Positions 9,843 through 24,600 of a DNA stretch of 64,000 nt are shown in pieces. Positions within the stretch are counted from its first letter, which is position 1; each line of letters opens with the position of its first letter. The DNA comes from Girardinichthys multiradiatus (taxonomy: Eukaryota > Chordata > Actinopteri > Cyprinodontiformes > Goodeidae). The stretch lies in assembly GCF_021462225.1 (NCBI RefSeq), contig NC_061808.1, positions 22,357,119-22,421,118 on the forward strand, read 5' to 3'. The notes beneath the pieces were generated by a model, which saw nothing but the letters and a program-made list of their open reading frames with translations, was not told where the DNA came from and made no database searches. The position numbers and the translations under genes are program-made.

Positions 9843-10689
9843 CAACTGTGACTGTTTCTGATTTTTATTATTAGTTCAAGAGCAGCTGATCACCTTTCTC
9901 CTCCTCTCTCATCCCCATTGCTAAATCAGATGCGATGCATTCGTTTTGACTGTGATGGGTGCATTTAGCTATTGAAATGCAGACAGAAAACCTGTTTTCT
10001 GTCAACTAGCAGCCAGGACATATGCACAATTTAGAGTAGTTTGGGCTTCTTCCCAGCTAGAAGGCCTGTCCACAGGGAACGCAGCCCATACCGATTTCCG
10101 TGTGACAGGGCCAGATCATTGCACTATAGTTGGCATGGGGATGGTTATTTTTTTTCCTGTCCACTGTTTGGTCAGATACTTCTGGCTTCAGTCAAATCAG
10201 TGGCAGGAAGAGATGCCTATGATGAGGTTCTAGGCTTGGCATGGGCTGAGCTTTGGTCACTCCTCGTTAAAATACGCTGATGACCAATCCGCTTACGAGC
10301 TACACATCATGGAGAAGATACAGCTGCTACTGCTAGGCTCCTCCTCACTGCGCTCAGTGTCTAGATATGATGCCACTATGATAATTGTTCACCATGAGCT
10401 CACCACAGAAGGTTTGTGCATGCTTGAAACAGTCGGGAACTCTCATGCACCATCATTGGTACTGGGGATCTTTCTGTTTCCTGTTTTCCCTTAAGAGGAC
10501 TTCTCCAAGACCCTGCACAGGATGTACATCCACATCTTGGATGATTTATGGTGTTATGGTGAGGTCTTAATCTGGTGTGAAGGGGGCTTAAACAATTTCT
10601 TAATATTGTAAACTTAATCCAACAATAAATGTGTCTGTTGTTTTTGGTGTAACAAATGTATGCCTGTGCAATCTTTCCTTAACACTCAG

Positions 10690-10790
10690 ATTTTTTGGCA
10701 ACCAGACAGTGGAGCGTTTGGATTTGTGTTCTATGTTAAAAAAGAAGCAACAAGATGGATATTACCACACCGAGACTTCGCTACAACTAG
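10690..10790 (+). CDS. akap7: AKAP7 long isoform, last exon before the giant intron
   Basis: The acceptor is TTAACACTCAG and the donor is CTAG|GTATGC. The first base completes a Lys codon begun at 8492-8493. The 33 codons include VERLDLCSMLKKKQQDGYYH and then TETSLQL, nearly identical to the vertebrate AKAP7 block RIDLCSMLKKKQ.NGYYH.E. This is the end of the 2H-like fold. The exon ends in phase 1 with a G, which forms GGT (Gly) with the first two bases of the exon at 53555. The intron that follows is about 42.8 kb and contains the separate first exon of the short isoform. Confidence 0.92.
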
Positions 10791-11639
10791 GTATGCCCTC
10801 ACACGATCAGCCTCTTAGTATCATGTTACTTACAAGTCCACCAGAGGGCGCTGTCACTTCATATATAAGATTGGGCATGTTGTCCATGTTGGTTTTAATA
10901 CCAAAAGGTAAAATTTGCTCACAGCACCTGTTTTCAGTTTTAATTGCTTTTCTTTGTATCTCAATCATTGAAGTATTTGTTATGCATAATTTGTGAAGCT
11001 TGTACTGATTTATGTCGGGTCGGTAAACCTGGCGGTTTTTTGTTCCTCACACTAGCCAGGTGGTGGTTTGATTGGGAGGCTTTGTTATAGAGAGTCATGT
11101 TTTTTAAACACTATTGAAGCTCCCATCAGCATCAAAGGTTCAGCGAGAGACAAACTGCCATAATGGAGCATGTGGTGTTACTCTGGAGCTCATTTCCGTA
11201 TCTGCTTCCCAGTTGCTCATAATCGCCCTGTCAGTGCTGTGTGTTTTAAACCCTGGCCATGTTGTAGAGTAGAAGTGCCTGGCTAATGAAAGTAGTACAG
11301 CAGGTGTGTGAGTTATATCGGTGGTGCTTTAGGAAAGGCTCAGTGACTCATTAAGCAGCTTGTAAGTGAATTTCAGTTTTGTCAGCTCATTGCATAATCG
11401 GTAAAATACATTTGTCCATCCAGATGTGTTCCTGTAAGTAGGTCCTAAAGTTTGATTGGGTGTAGTTTGTTGCTAAAGCATGTAGTCATAACACACAGTT
11501 AGACAGCATGCTTTTATCTCATGAAATGTGGGTCTCATTAAAATATAATATGGAAAAGCTGAAGAAGTGAAACTCTGGTATTATAAAGATTCATTACAGC
11601 AGAATTATGTATTTGAAGCATTTTTTTCTGTCAGCTTTG

Positions 11640-12090
11640 ATTGTTGTGGCTTACGGCAAATTAATCCCAAAATTCAGACTTCTGGAACATTTGAATATTA
11701 CACAAATCTTTGACTACAGGAATATCAGCCTGCTGAAATGATGTCAGTGTACCGTACAGTATATGCACTGAATGCTTCACTGACTTTGGAATTGATAAAA
11801 CACAGTGGAGCAACGCCAGCAGATGTCATGAGTTCCCAAATCATCACTGACTGGGAAATTCAAATTGGACCTCAAGCCCCTTGGATTCTGTGCCTCTTAT
11901 TACTTTCTCCAGGCTCTGAGAGCTTGATTTTAAAGTGAAATAAAACATACTTGCAACTGAGGACTTTGAACCACTGAGCAACTCCTTACTCTAGTTATGA
12001 AGCTTCTGACATTGTCTATGGTTCAGGAAATGCTTAGTCCGTTTGTGGCGGTTTGAGTCCAGCTCCTATCCATGTCTTTTGAATCTCCAA
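11640..12090 (-). mobile_element. Old, degenerate Tc1 copy related to the element at 973-2540
   Basis: Shared blocks include TTGATAAAACACAGTGGA.CAACxCCAGCAG, ATCATCACTGACTG, a CTCCAGGCTCTG block and GAACCACTGAGCAACTCC. They occur in the same order as in the transposase region 1500-1850. Many substitutions and indels leave no open frame. The ends are not recognisable and the limits are approximate. Confidence 0.75.
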
Positions 12091-12309
12091 AAATTATTTG
12101 CTTTTACAATCCTCTCATGGCTTCTGTTTTCCCTCCTGATAAAACACTTTTCTTTCCTCTTAACTCTCCATTGACATGCTTGGTTACAGCTCTCTGTGAG
12201 CCAGCTTCTTTAGCAGAGGGTGTGAATGAACCTCCTCTGGTAAACATGGTCCCTACACAGTCTGGAGGAGCATGGAATTTGATTTCAGTGTTTTTCTGGT
12301 CTCGATAAG

Positions 12310-12605
12310 GATTCTTTTTTTCCATCATTGTCTCCTTCTGTTCCTTCACTGTCTTTACTCATGTTCATGCTTCTTACCGTCCTTCATTCCTTGTACCCTT
12401 CTTCCTTCCTTTCCTTCTGAATCCTTCATTCTTTCCTTTCTTGTGTCCTACCTCCTTATTCTGTCATCCTTTCCTTCCTTCCTTTTATCATGCCTCTGAT
12501 CTTTCCTTGTGTCCTATATTCTTAACATCTTTACCTGTGTCTTTCCTTGTGTGCAATCACGTGTCTTTTGGTGTCCTCCTTTCCTTCCATCCAGTTTGTT
12601 TTGTG
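12310..12605 (+). repeat. Pyrimidine-rich low-complexity tract
   Basis: About 300 bp of imperfect CTTT/CTTCC repeats (for example TTCTTCCTTCCTTTCCTTCT). The open frames here are composition artefacts. It could form an intramolecular triplex (H-DNA), but mirror symmetry is poor. Confidence 0.7.
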
Positions 12606-15600
12606 TTGGTACCATATTTAAAGCCTGCCTGCTGTGAATATCTGCCTTTAATCCATAATGAACGTTTATATTTTGTAATTTTAAATGAGTCAGAATGACT
12701 GAGAATTCCTGAAAAGTTTGAAATTTTTACTTGAAAAATGTGGAAGTGTCCTGAAGCACAGGTCCTCCTCTGTATTTTTGATATACGCTTCACTTTATGA
12801 TCTGAATTACTTAGATAAATTAACTTTTTGATGATATTCTAATTGAATGAAATACAATTAGATGTACGTCCAGTAATAATGAATAATAGTCACAGGTCAG
12901 CATCATAATATCTCAAGTTTTTACAGCAGTCATTTTCCCTGCTGTTGGAACATGTTGGAGCATAGAGTAACACAGTACTGATCCTCCCCCACCTGTTTCT
13001 GCTCACTTCCAGTGTTTCACCTTTCCTTCGTACAAGAAAGATAAAATATGACTGTTTGGAAATATTTCACGCGGACAGCTGCAGTATAGAAACTGAATGA
13101 GCACCATCCATCACACTTATTAAGGTAAAACTGGTTTGAAACCAGAGTGAGCAGGAAAGTCATGTCCATTGTGCAGCCAAGTGCAGCCTCCACCCCAACA
13201 GTTAGCCAGACTAATCAATCAGCAAATCTCAGCTTCGTAACTCATTAGTGCTGCTCCATAAAGAGCAGAATAGTTGAAAAAGATAATATTCTGCACAATA
13301 AACACTTGGAAATTACTAATAAATTCAGCAAATCCTTATTCTCTATTTATGCTTAACAGTAGGTAAATGTCATTGTTCAATTTATTGTAACTGTATTGAT
13401 CAATACGTTATATTATTTTAGTTGCAGCAAGAATAATTGTTGCTTTTTTGTTTAAAATAATAATAATAAAAAAATCATGTTATATAATTGAGTATTTCCA
13501 GTTGTAGATAAGCATTTCCAGTTATTCCTCTGGGTCTTTGTGGAGCCATTCATCCTGCAGCTCTTCAAACATTAAGACAGTGAATCTTACCTGGTTACCT
13601 TCTGATGCTCTGAGCCAACAGATGATAGATATAGTTTGTTTACATTAAAATATCAGTGAGATGGAAACCTTCAGTTATCTGCAGTCTGATCATTTAAACT
13701 CGCACAAATTAAACCTTATGTAAGAAAAAAGCAACAGCTGATGTGTAAATAAGAATAGAAAGTGTAGAAAATGTAAATTGTCACTTTCATTAGAATACAG
13801 GATTAAAGTGTTATTCACACTGACCATCACATGCTAAGGTTTGAGGGAGACCTCCTTAATGCGGCTGTCTAGTATACTGATTGCTGTGGGTGTATGAGTG
13901 ACAGAGAGCTGTCAGTTTCAGTGGAAGTGGGGCTCTCGCTGTGTTTTGTGGATCGCTGTGTTTTCTGGGAGAGTGGCAGTGTGTGTGCGTGGGAGTGAGA
14001 AACAGGGCAGAGGGATGTTTACCTCACACGTCTCATCAAAAAAAAGCTTGTGTTTTTGTCAAGCATTTCCCACAAAACAAGACATGCATAATTCAGAGCC
14101 GAACATCATATCCACTACTGGTGTTTTAAAGCAGAGTAGGATAAACTGGAGTGTTTACAAAGGATGGTAAGTGAATAAAGACAACACCAGAGATGTTTCT
14201 TTGACAGGGATTAGGCAAAAAGATGTTTATATATAGAATCTCAATCCTGACAAATGTCATTTTAAGGCAGTTGACAACATGTTCAGAATCCAGTTCAGTG
14301 AATTCAGTTCAAATTCCAACAATTCTTTCCAATTTAGTCTAGATTAAGATCCAATCTCTTACAGTCAGGCTCAACTCAAATTAGAAAACACTACAGTTAA
14401 AATCTGATTAATGTTGTTTGTGAAAGTCATATAAGGAAGCTGAGCCGACTGGATTTTCATCGCTGGCCTACAGTAATTCCTGGTCCTGGTTAAAGCAACT
14501 AAGTGGTGACAGTGGAGAGGGAACACTGTTTTTCGAAGAAGAAACTTCCATCATAGCCAGGCGCAGTAGGAGTGGAGTAGGAGGATCTGCTGCAGCTGGC
14601 TGCGGGTTAAGAGGACAGGAAGTAAACAGAAAGTAAACCCATAAAAGGGATTACTGCAAAAAAACAATACTGAACAAAAAAAAAGTCAACATTGTGGAGC
14701 AAAACGAAACAAATTAAACTGCGTAATTTGGAAAATTATGATATTTGGACAAAAGTGGTTATTAACTTTGTTCTTAGTGCTAAAAAGACGAGTTAGATAT
14801 AAAACATCAGAATTCACACTTAAGGCTCCCACATACTCGGGCGTACTTGACTCTGCGGACGAATGTGTGTACTCAAAGCGGACGTCTGCTGGACATCTCT
14901 GTGCAGAGCTCAATTTTTACAACCGAGTACATGCACTCTGTGTCACACAATAAACTGCTCGGCGGGAAAAAGTCTCCACGTCGAACTGAAAACTAAAGCA
15001 TTCAAAGATTAATTAATCTTTTCCAATTTGTTTTGAATTCTCCTTGGAGTTTTATCAATTTGCATTTTTTTTTTTTTTTTTTTACCAACAATTGAATAGT
15101 TGATCACAATCAAACAGAATAAAACAAACAAGCTATTGAGGCCGAGGTTTTAGTGATCATTGCATCCTCCAATATTTACCCCAGACAACCTTCAGAATAT
15201 ATATTAAATGTATTAATAGTCGTGCATAACAAAAGGGAAAGACCCTTTCCACCAGTTTTATACAAAATGCTCATAAGTACCATCTCTCAATACGCTGGTC
15301 CCCATGTCCTACATTTTTCAACAAGGCCCTGATGTGCTTAAAATCCATGTTTTCATTAACACAATACGATACGCACATTTCACATTTAGTTACAAAAATA
15401 CAGCTGATATCAGGCAGAAAATCCTAATGTGAGCTGCAGCAAAAACTCTTATCCTAATCATGCAGATCTTATGTTCATGTGCTGCACCCAAAAAGTAAAA
15501 GCTAGGATTACTCATTTCTAAAAGACTCACTTTTAATTCAAAGCAGCACTAGAACCGAAGTGAGAAAAAAAACATTCGGCATTCTGCAAGTCCTCTGGTT

Positions 15601-18600
15601 TAAAATGCCAGCATCCACACTTGGGCTTAAAATATCTATAGTCTGAGTCCAAAACACATGATGAGCAGTGTGTGGCATCACTCGCTCCTTGGGGGGGGGG
15701 GCTTTATTCAGGCAACACTCTGCAGTTCCCTGGCTCCCACGAGGCAAGATTAACAAAAGCGATTCACCATCCACAATTCAACTAATTTACATGAGAAATT
15801 GCTCATAATGTAAATGGTTTAAATGCAATGTTTTCATCAAGACTTTTTGTCCGTAATAGCAGTCAGAGTTAAAGATTAGGCATTATGTACATCCTATAGG
15901 TCCAGATCTAATAAAACTTTAAAATAATGTCATGTATGCATTTTTAATGATTTCTTTATTATTTTTGGTTGATTTTCCTTTTTGCTAAATGTGCCACTTT
16001 AACAAAAAAGATGCAACTCCATGGTTATAACAACAGTATGGGGGTAATTGAATTTAGGTCTATCTAGAAAAAAGTCCCAGCTGGCGAGACTTGGAGGCTT
16101 TATTTCTCTCAAAACTAGGTTCTGCAAATATTATCAGCCTTCCATATGTTAGACATTGTTGTAAAGCTTAAAATCATACTTTCAGACTCTGCATAACTCA
16201 AAATGCCCCTGTTGTTCCTGTTTTCTCCTTGGCTGGACACATATGTTGCTCGTCTTCCATAAACTCAAACCTAACACTCCTGGTTACTGTGCATTTTTGC
16301 TGAGCAAATTTGCTGAACCGCTAGGCTAATGCTAGCAGCTTTACCCTATTTTTTTGACATGACTCGTTTAAGTTCAGGTCTTAACATGTTTCAGTGCAGT
16401 TCCTGTTCATTGTTTGTGGACCAAACCTACAGAAAAAGCTGTTCTCCTTGCCTCTTAAACTCTGCAGTTTTCTTTAAATGATTTAAAAATTAAAAGTAAG
16501 GTTTTTCAGCTGCTCTCTGTGGAGCTCTCGCATAAGGACATCTGTCTGCACACAAAATTATGTGCATGTCCTCAAATACAGTTTTGCAAGCTGCCAACGT
16601 AACTGGCTGTGTTTTTTTTTACATTTTTTATATTGAGGCAGATATAAAACCACATGAGGGATCGGGAGTTGTGTTTTGTCAGAGACTGCGATATGGAGCG
16701 TTTAAAACTCTCTTTGATCGGGACCATTAGATGGAGACACCCCTAAACCATCCTTAATGTATCAGACAGATCTAATCTCATATTTTTAATAAAAACAGCA
16801 ATCTAAAAGCAGTTCAAATGTAAAGGATTGGTTTAAAAATGCTGTTCATGGACTGATTCTTAAATTATCCTAAGGATGGTTGTAATGGTTCTTGACAGCA
16901 TCAAACTCAAACACATCCCTTATCTCTGACAGGAGGACACTGAGGGTTATTGAAGCTTTTATTGGCGATGCCCAGTGATCAGTGTCTGATTGTGTTTATG
17001 GACATGTTAATCCTGTAATCCACAGTACAAGATAATCCACAATGTAGTCTGTAATTCACTGTCCAAAAGCCTAGGTTTGTATGATGTGGGGGATGCCAGA
17101 TATCCAAAGAGTATACTACAATATAGTGAAAGGACTTAAAATTCCCAGTTTTTAATAATAAACCTTAAGTTTTCCATGATATTGAGTTTGACATGCATGA
17201 ATTTGGCATAATTACCTCCAGACTTTCTTTGTGTGCGTCAAACAGAGGGACATAAAAGGTTTAGAAGCCAGAGCAGGCTCAGTAGGAATATTTAAGTTTC
17301 TTTCTGTTCTCTTTCTCCATGCTGCTCCATAGGAATGTGACAGCAATATAAGCTAAGAAACTGAGATGATTCACAGTGTAGGCATGTGTGTGATGAGGAA
17401 ACCCATCACTACTGTGTCAGCAACAAAGCTGCTTGTAACAGAAAATGTGAGAAATGTTTAAACAGTTACATTTTCACTTCGCTGGACAGATTGTTGTCTG
17501 AGAAGGAGCAGTTTTTAAGGGAGATGAACTGTCAGATACCTAAAGATCATAGCTTTGATGATACAGGTTTTTCTCTTTTCTTCCGTTACCTCCAGATGGC
17601 CCATGTAACACTCTGAGCTGATCTGTGTGGGTGAAACCGTTTCAGCTAAAGGATATGTGTGGCTTCTGTCATGGCCTGTTGGCACTTACTGTATGAAATG
17701 GTCACACTTATAGCTGCTTATACAGAAACAGCAGAAACCGTATCTAAATATTAATCCTTCAAACTACAGCCCAGAGACTTAAATGTGCTGCATTCCAGCT
17801 GCAAACGCTTGCTAATGAAGCTGGTTCCTCACCTTATGACATTTTAGCATTTTTTTAAATGAGGTTACCCCTGCAACTGTACTCCTTAATGTATTGTTTT
17901 TGTTTTTTTCTCCTGTAAAATCTTTTGGCAGTAGTCATTTTCTGCTCACTGGTCAAAAAGCCAGATGATTCAGTATATTAATTTGCATATAAGAGAGCAA
18001 ATTTCCTCTGCGGAGATATACAGAGTCGGAAAGAAATCTCCCAGGAAAGTGATGACAAAAGACGGTTAAATAGTGCTCACAGCGTGAAATAATTTAACAT
18101 TTTCTGTTAGCTAAGGGCCATAAATAAACCATGTACATTTGTTAGATATAGAACTACCTTGATAACAAAGAAATCATTTTTGCATTGTTTTTTTTGACTG
18201 AGTCTAAAGACTTGATCCACATTTTCTTTCAGCTGTAAGGAAAATGAGGTTCATGGTGCAAACAAATCAATAGCCACTGGACTTTCACCATACATGTTAA
18301 TGTGTTAAAGCAAAAGTCATCAACTAAATTTGTTTAAGAGCCAGAATATTTAAACTCACAGTCTATGGGCTTTCTTTTAATTGGCTCTGTTTCTGGAAAT
18401 TATGAGCAGTTTGTTTGAACTATTTTAGCTTCGGCTGACAGGGATAGATATTTGGCATTTGCCATGTAGTGGTCTTCCTTAGTTACGGACTGGAAGGTCT
18501 CCATTTCCAAAACAAAAGTCATATCCAACTCTAAGACTGAATCCTATTTCACTGCTTGTCGCCCTAACCTAGCGTTTCTAATGAGGAGGGCATGCCCAAT

Positions 18601-21600
18601 GTTTCTGGAGAATAGTAGATAGAAAAAGGTGGAATGCTTTGTAGCCTTTAAAAAACAAGAGTTTTCATGTTGTATGATAGTTTAAACCAGTTTCTTTAAA
18701 AATTAGACAGAAGGTCTTTGTGGGACTTCCTTGTATGATTAAAGGTTGTGGATGGATGAATAGAATCTGTCTTGTTAGAATTAATTTAGTATGTTATGTT
18801 AATAGGGGAAAAAAGCAAAAACAAATTTTTTTGTTTCTAAATAATTTACCAGTTTAATACATACCAAAATTATTATATTATCACTACTTCATACAACTAT
18901 TTTTCACACGAATACTGCATTATGTTCACCTAAGCCGGAATAGCTGATGAAAAGTCTTGGGATGCATTGTGGGTGGTTAGCTCATCCTGATCTATTTCCT
19001 GCTGCTTCACTCAGATTGCTCATTTAGAATCACGCTTGTGCATTTGCTTTTTTTTATCCCATGTCATCAACTCCGGCGTTTATTTAATCTGGAAAGTCTG
19101 AAGCATCTCTGAGAAACTGTAATATTTAGTTTATTGTCTGATTAATTATGGAGGCATTGAAATAAGCCGGCTTCTGTAATCGGAAAATAGACCATGGAAA
19201 TCTACCCCCTATAAAAATTACAATTAACCTATTTACACTACAGAGATTTTTTCTCTCTCACACATACGTTTGTTGGTAATTTAGGGTTTCTTGGTGTGGG
19301 AGGGCAGAAGCTGTCACATGGTCTCTGGGTTGGCTGTCTAGTCTGCTCAAGGTGTTTTCTCCTGTGTATTGCAGCTAGGAAGTCTCGAGGAATGAGGTGT
19401 AATTAATGTAAGGTAAATATAGCAGGGAATTGTCCAGGGAATTCTGGCTGAGTTGGTGTGTTGAGTGCTGTTGACATTTCTGATATAATTCCTGGGCATC
19501 ACATCAACAAGGACATCCAGAGAAGAGAGTCAAGGATCAGTCAGTAGCATCTATTCCTAGGTTATCGTAACGAATGTGGCGGTGTCTGTTTGTAGGCAGA
19601 TTAAGGAATTACAAAAGAAGCCAATTCATTGAATTAAAGCCAACTGCTTGTTTGTAGTCTTAGATAAAGTATTGAGTAGTCTTTGACAGGGCATTTTTGA
19701 CAGCAAATTTTTGACTCAAGAAACTGATAAATGAAGCAAACAGTATAACAATTTTCCAGGGGTGTATGCTGTACTCAGATGGCAACCTGGGGTTTGATTA
19801 GGGAGAAAGAACGAAGGGGTGCAGACATGGGGTAAAGGAAGAGGAGAAATTACCACAACACCGACTGAACACAATGAGAGATGGAAGGACAAATCAGAGA
19901 GATTGAAAAGGGCAGAATAAGAAATGCAATAAAACAGGGCTGATAAATGAGTGAAAGAAAAGACAGAGAAGAAGAGAAAGACCTTGCAGAGGCAGTCAAA
20001 TTAAAAAGATGTTGAGGATTAGAGGGGCAGGCAAGCTGGCCAGATATACGGTGAGGGAAAGTTGAGTCTGAGACAAGGTGACATTAAGCAGATGACTGAT
20101 TTGAAGGTTGATATTTGATGTGAAGTAAAGGAAGGTGATGCAAATTAGGAAGAGGAATACTGGATTGGGATTTGATAAGGGTTTTTTGATTAATGTTTAT
20201 CACGATGAAATGTTGATCTCAAAGAATTGTAGAGAAAACAGATGAAAGTAAAAAATGGATATGACCGCAGTTACCATGAACTAACAGGAAACTTCCTCAG
20301 GCGTAAAAGCTGCACATGCCAATCAGGGAAGCATGAAATATTCCTCAGGGCAGTCCAACTAAAACCAGCTCAGAGCTCAGTGGTGGGTTTGTTCAGCAGA
20401 ATCCTAATGAACACTGGTTGGCCTGAAGGTTTGTGTTGATACATTACATTAGGCTCATCTGATTTGCTTAACATGAGTGAGCAACATAACAAGGTGGGAA
20501 AACAGTCCTAGTTCTGCTGGAAATGCTTAGTTTTCTAAACTCCTTCACATATCAACAACAGTCACCTTCTCAGAAGGAAACATTTACAGTTTAGAACAAT
20601 TTTACTGATTACTGAAGAGAAACTATTTTAATTGTATCTGCAGTTTTTAAAATAACCCAGAATTACAAGAAATTCATTCAGGAAGCCAAGAGTTGCACCG
20701 ATCAGAGATTTTGTCGCAAAATTCAAATCGTCGGTTTAGCGCACATCTCACACCATGTCACAGGATATTTTGCTATTTTCAACAAGACCCCTTTAAAATT
20801 ATTAACAGCTGTTTTCGTTTTGATAAATGTTTTTAGAAAATAGACTTTTTGTTTATGTTTTTAGATCGTTAAAACATTAATTTCTAATATGATCATGGCG
20901 TAAAATGAGAAATATCCTTATTTATTTATATTAAAGGAGGGGGCAGCATAACACCTTGTGTAAGAGCTCTGCAGTGAAAAGAGTTTTTACCAAAATTCAA
21001 AAGTTAAAAAGTCCTGATTGCAGATGTGATATGTGAAACTGAGCACACTTAGCATTACTAACTGTAGTGCTTCACTGATATGAAGATTAGACAATTTGTA
21101 CCGATTTATGGACACAAGTAAAGCTGTAAAGCAAACGTGATTAGATGCCGTTTTAATCCAATCTACATGAATTAAATTTATTAATGTTTGCATCAATGAA
21201 ATCTAGAATGCTCAGAGGAAAGGTAAGTTCCTTTTGTGAATGAACTCCTTTAGGACCCTTCTTCTGCTGCCTTTCCCGCTGTGGAGAATTATTTGTCTCA
21301 CTAGTGGCCACTACTGTTTGGGGAAAGAACTGCAGCAGGTTTAGCAAAATAAACCCCGAAAGAGTTTTTAATACCTTGTCCAGTGCAGTTTAAATTGTCC
21401 TGAGCATATTATTAATCAACTTTTTCCTAAAGAAATGCTTTATAGTAAGGCATGGACGTTAGATACCTACAGAAAGTATTTTATATGTTTTAAGTGTTTT
21501 GCCAGTTTATTATTTAGTTTTTTATGCTCTGTGCTGTTTAGCTATTTAATGCATATTGGTTTATTATAAGTTTAACATTTTGTTATGTATAAGCAGCAAT

Positions 21601-24600
21601 AATGACCCATGAGGTAAAGGCGAACTTTGTTCAGATATTCTCTGTTTCAGATATTCAGAATCTATAAAATTCATTTAACTGCACGTCGCTGAGTTTCTGA
21701 ACGGCTGATAAGGAAATCTTTTCCAAGGTAGATTTGCCATACTGCATCGAGACCCATTATACTTGAATAATGAGCAAGAACCTCTTTTTTTAACCATTTA
21801 AGTTTTTAACTGTGAGTTATTCTTGTTTAGTCTAGGAACATCATTCCCTTGTTTCTCTCCAATTTATCGAATTGAATCAGTTACGTTAGATTAAACCTAG
21901 GATTGATTGTTTAAATTGGTGTTTGCTGATCACGTATCTTTGATGTATCAGATTGTTGGCACCGTATCAAGATGCAGTTGTTTCAGTGTTGGATTTTTCA
22001 TTTATAGTTTTAAATATATAGTTGTATATTTCCACTATCCTGGAGTTGGGGTGGGGACTCCGGTGGGATTGCTAAATGCCTGGCATGTCAAAGTCTTTCG
22101 TTGTTTTTGTGTCCATAACGTGTACACAGGCTCCAGGTTTTTTGTTCAAACACGTCATAGTTGGTGCATGTTATTTTTCTTAGTGTGTATGTGCAGTTAA
22201 TTTTTCTAGTAATTATTCAATTGTTTACAATAACACCAGAGACTGGAGTCACTGTTATCTGATCGTTGCAGTTTCATTATTTTTATGTCCTGTCTTGTGA
22301 CCAAGTGCTGCGGCGCTGACAGATTTAATATGGCTAAACAAAGACAACACTGTTGCAATGTTTCCTCTGCCCATCTTCGTTACACTCTAAATATAAAATA
22401 ACAAATCGAAGAGAGCTTGAAAAATAAACTCTCACCAGACAGTAAAAAGCAGCATTTAGTGCAAATTTCAGGTAGGGAAGAAATATCTACTGGTAAAGTA
22501 TGTTGTCCACAAATTATACCTTTCTAAATGCCATATCAGACTGTGATTAAGATTAATAAGAAAATGCAGATAACCCAATTTGCCTGAGACTACAAGGACT
22601 GTCAGTGCGTTTGCTGGCCTAATTTGTGTGTTAATTAACCCATATAAGTTCACTGTGAATAAAACTCAGTAGCAATCAGGACCAGATCTCAAGAACTACA
22701 AATAACAATCACTGCAGCTGTCTGTGTGTTTTTGGGTTCAAATCTGGGAAAGAGAAAGCTATTGTGTTTAAGGTAGCAGCTGTAAGTTCAATGTTGTAGT
22801 CAGAGAGGGGGCTCCTCAGCCAGCTGACACAGCTGAGCTCAGTGGAAAATGATCCAAAATGTATGTTGTGTGTTGGTGTTTCTGTTTCCTGTAACACCTC
22901 CTCTCATTTCTTGTTTGTGACGCTCCTTGAATGCTGCTACTTGAGAAATGTTTTTTAATGAAACCAATTTCTGCACGTGCAACTACTAAAAACATCTCTG
23001 CAACAGGTAGACTGTAATTCTATTGCTAAATAGCAAATCTGATGAGGGAAACCATTAAGGGGCTTGAATAAAAGCCTTAAAAGCTGTGTCTTTAATGAAC
23101 CTTTAATGAATACCTTTAATAATACCTTTAATAATACCTTTAACTTGATTGTCATATACAGCTGGGGACCAGGCTGGCCACTCTGAAACACAGAAATCCT
23201 TTTTTTTTTTTTTTTTTTTCTTTCAATCATAAGCCTTAAGGATTATTCCTAAACGCTACAAATGTTGCTCTGACAACTGACATTCTTCGGTGTGGACACT
23301 GTTGCTGAGTAAAGTAGGCTTAAAGTCATTCACTTTAAGTATCAGTGAGGTGGTGAAACAGGAAATTTAAAAGGAAACTATCCTGAAAAAACATCGAGAC
23401 AAGCTTGTGGTTCATTCAGGCAGTGAAAGAATGAAAGAGAGCAAGACCTTCAGCAGCGAACAGGAAGGGTAAACGGAGTAAATATTTTACCCTTTTTAGC
23501 TTTCAACCTCTGTCATTAAACATACTGGATATAGCACTGTTTCAGCTTTTGGAATCTGAATCTCTAATAAAAATAAGCATACTCTGCTGTTTCTGCAATG
23601 CGTGTCTTTTAATGAGACTTGCCTGCTGATACTCTTTGAATCTCACAGAGTTGCTCGCACAAAGAAAAAATTTACCTCATTTGCTTAGGCTTGGCTTTAT
23701 TAACCAGATAGACCAACTGAAACTTTTTGACCACCAAATAAAAAGTGGCAGTGTACCATTAAGTCTGTCTCACCCAAACAGAAATAAAGCTCGGGGTTAA
23801 ACACTTTGAGGCCAAAACATGATTGATCTTGGTTGATTGTCCTGACCTTTTAAAGTTTTAATACCACCAGTTGACATTTGTGAATGCTGTCTGGAGCGAC
23901 ATTCATGTACAGTGTTGTCAACTGTGTTACTGGGATATGTCTTTTACTGCTCTAATCAGATGGTCTTTATGAACCCTGCTCTACAAAACATCTGTAAATC
24001 CCATTTACACCAGTGTTTAATGAACCCTGGATCAGTCAAAGAAACTGGGCAGTGCAACTCACTGAACTGGTGCTGAATCGTATAATCTGCTAAGAAAAAC
24101 AATACTAATTTGAAATCTCATGGGACTGTGGCTTGTTTGCTCAGAAAGTCCAGTTTGTTTGGGAACGTGTGGATGTGCAGTTGAACTCTGGTCCGCCTAA
24201 AACACTAGTCTCTTACCAAATTGATATATTTAAATTTAAAAATCTCTACATTGAGAACAATGTGGAACTGAAGTCAAATATATTGCTTGTGTGTACAGAA
24301 CTGGTTAATAAAGCTTATTCTAAAATATTTTTTTTGGTTGGTCCCTTGGATTATTTGAGTGTGCGCATGGTGCCCTGTGACCCACATGGCAAGCTCTTCA
24401 ACTTGGTTCTTCAACCAACCGACCACAGCGTCGGGTCTATAGGTATGTGTTTTGCCCTCTAAACACTTGCTGTTTTGCTATTCAGCTTTACATTTCTGCA
24501 TATTCGGCTGTACAGGAGAACTATTTTAGCCGTAATTATATGGACTTCTAAACGAACATTTGTTGTTTTTTTTTCTATAGTACATTGAGATTTTACACGT

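Noticed and set aside
12310..12605. Pyrimidine tract as an H-DNA regulatory element
   Set aside because: Mirror symmetry is poor and the tract is interrupted; simple low-complexity drift explains it.
17386..17616. 76-codon ORF with several cysteines resembling a zinc-binding peptide
   Set aside because: Cys/His spacing (C..C..C) is irregular and the ORF has no homologous look or promoter; judged chance.
20690..20940. hAT-like end GTTGCACCGATCAGAG
   Set aside because: Only a short one-sided resemblance to a known fish terminal motif; no matching opposite end found.
24133..24462. 109-codon plus-strand ORF
   Set aside because: Translation looks plausible in places but matches no family I know. 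The ATG has no supporting context and there is no splice fit with AKAP7.
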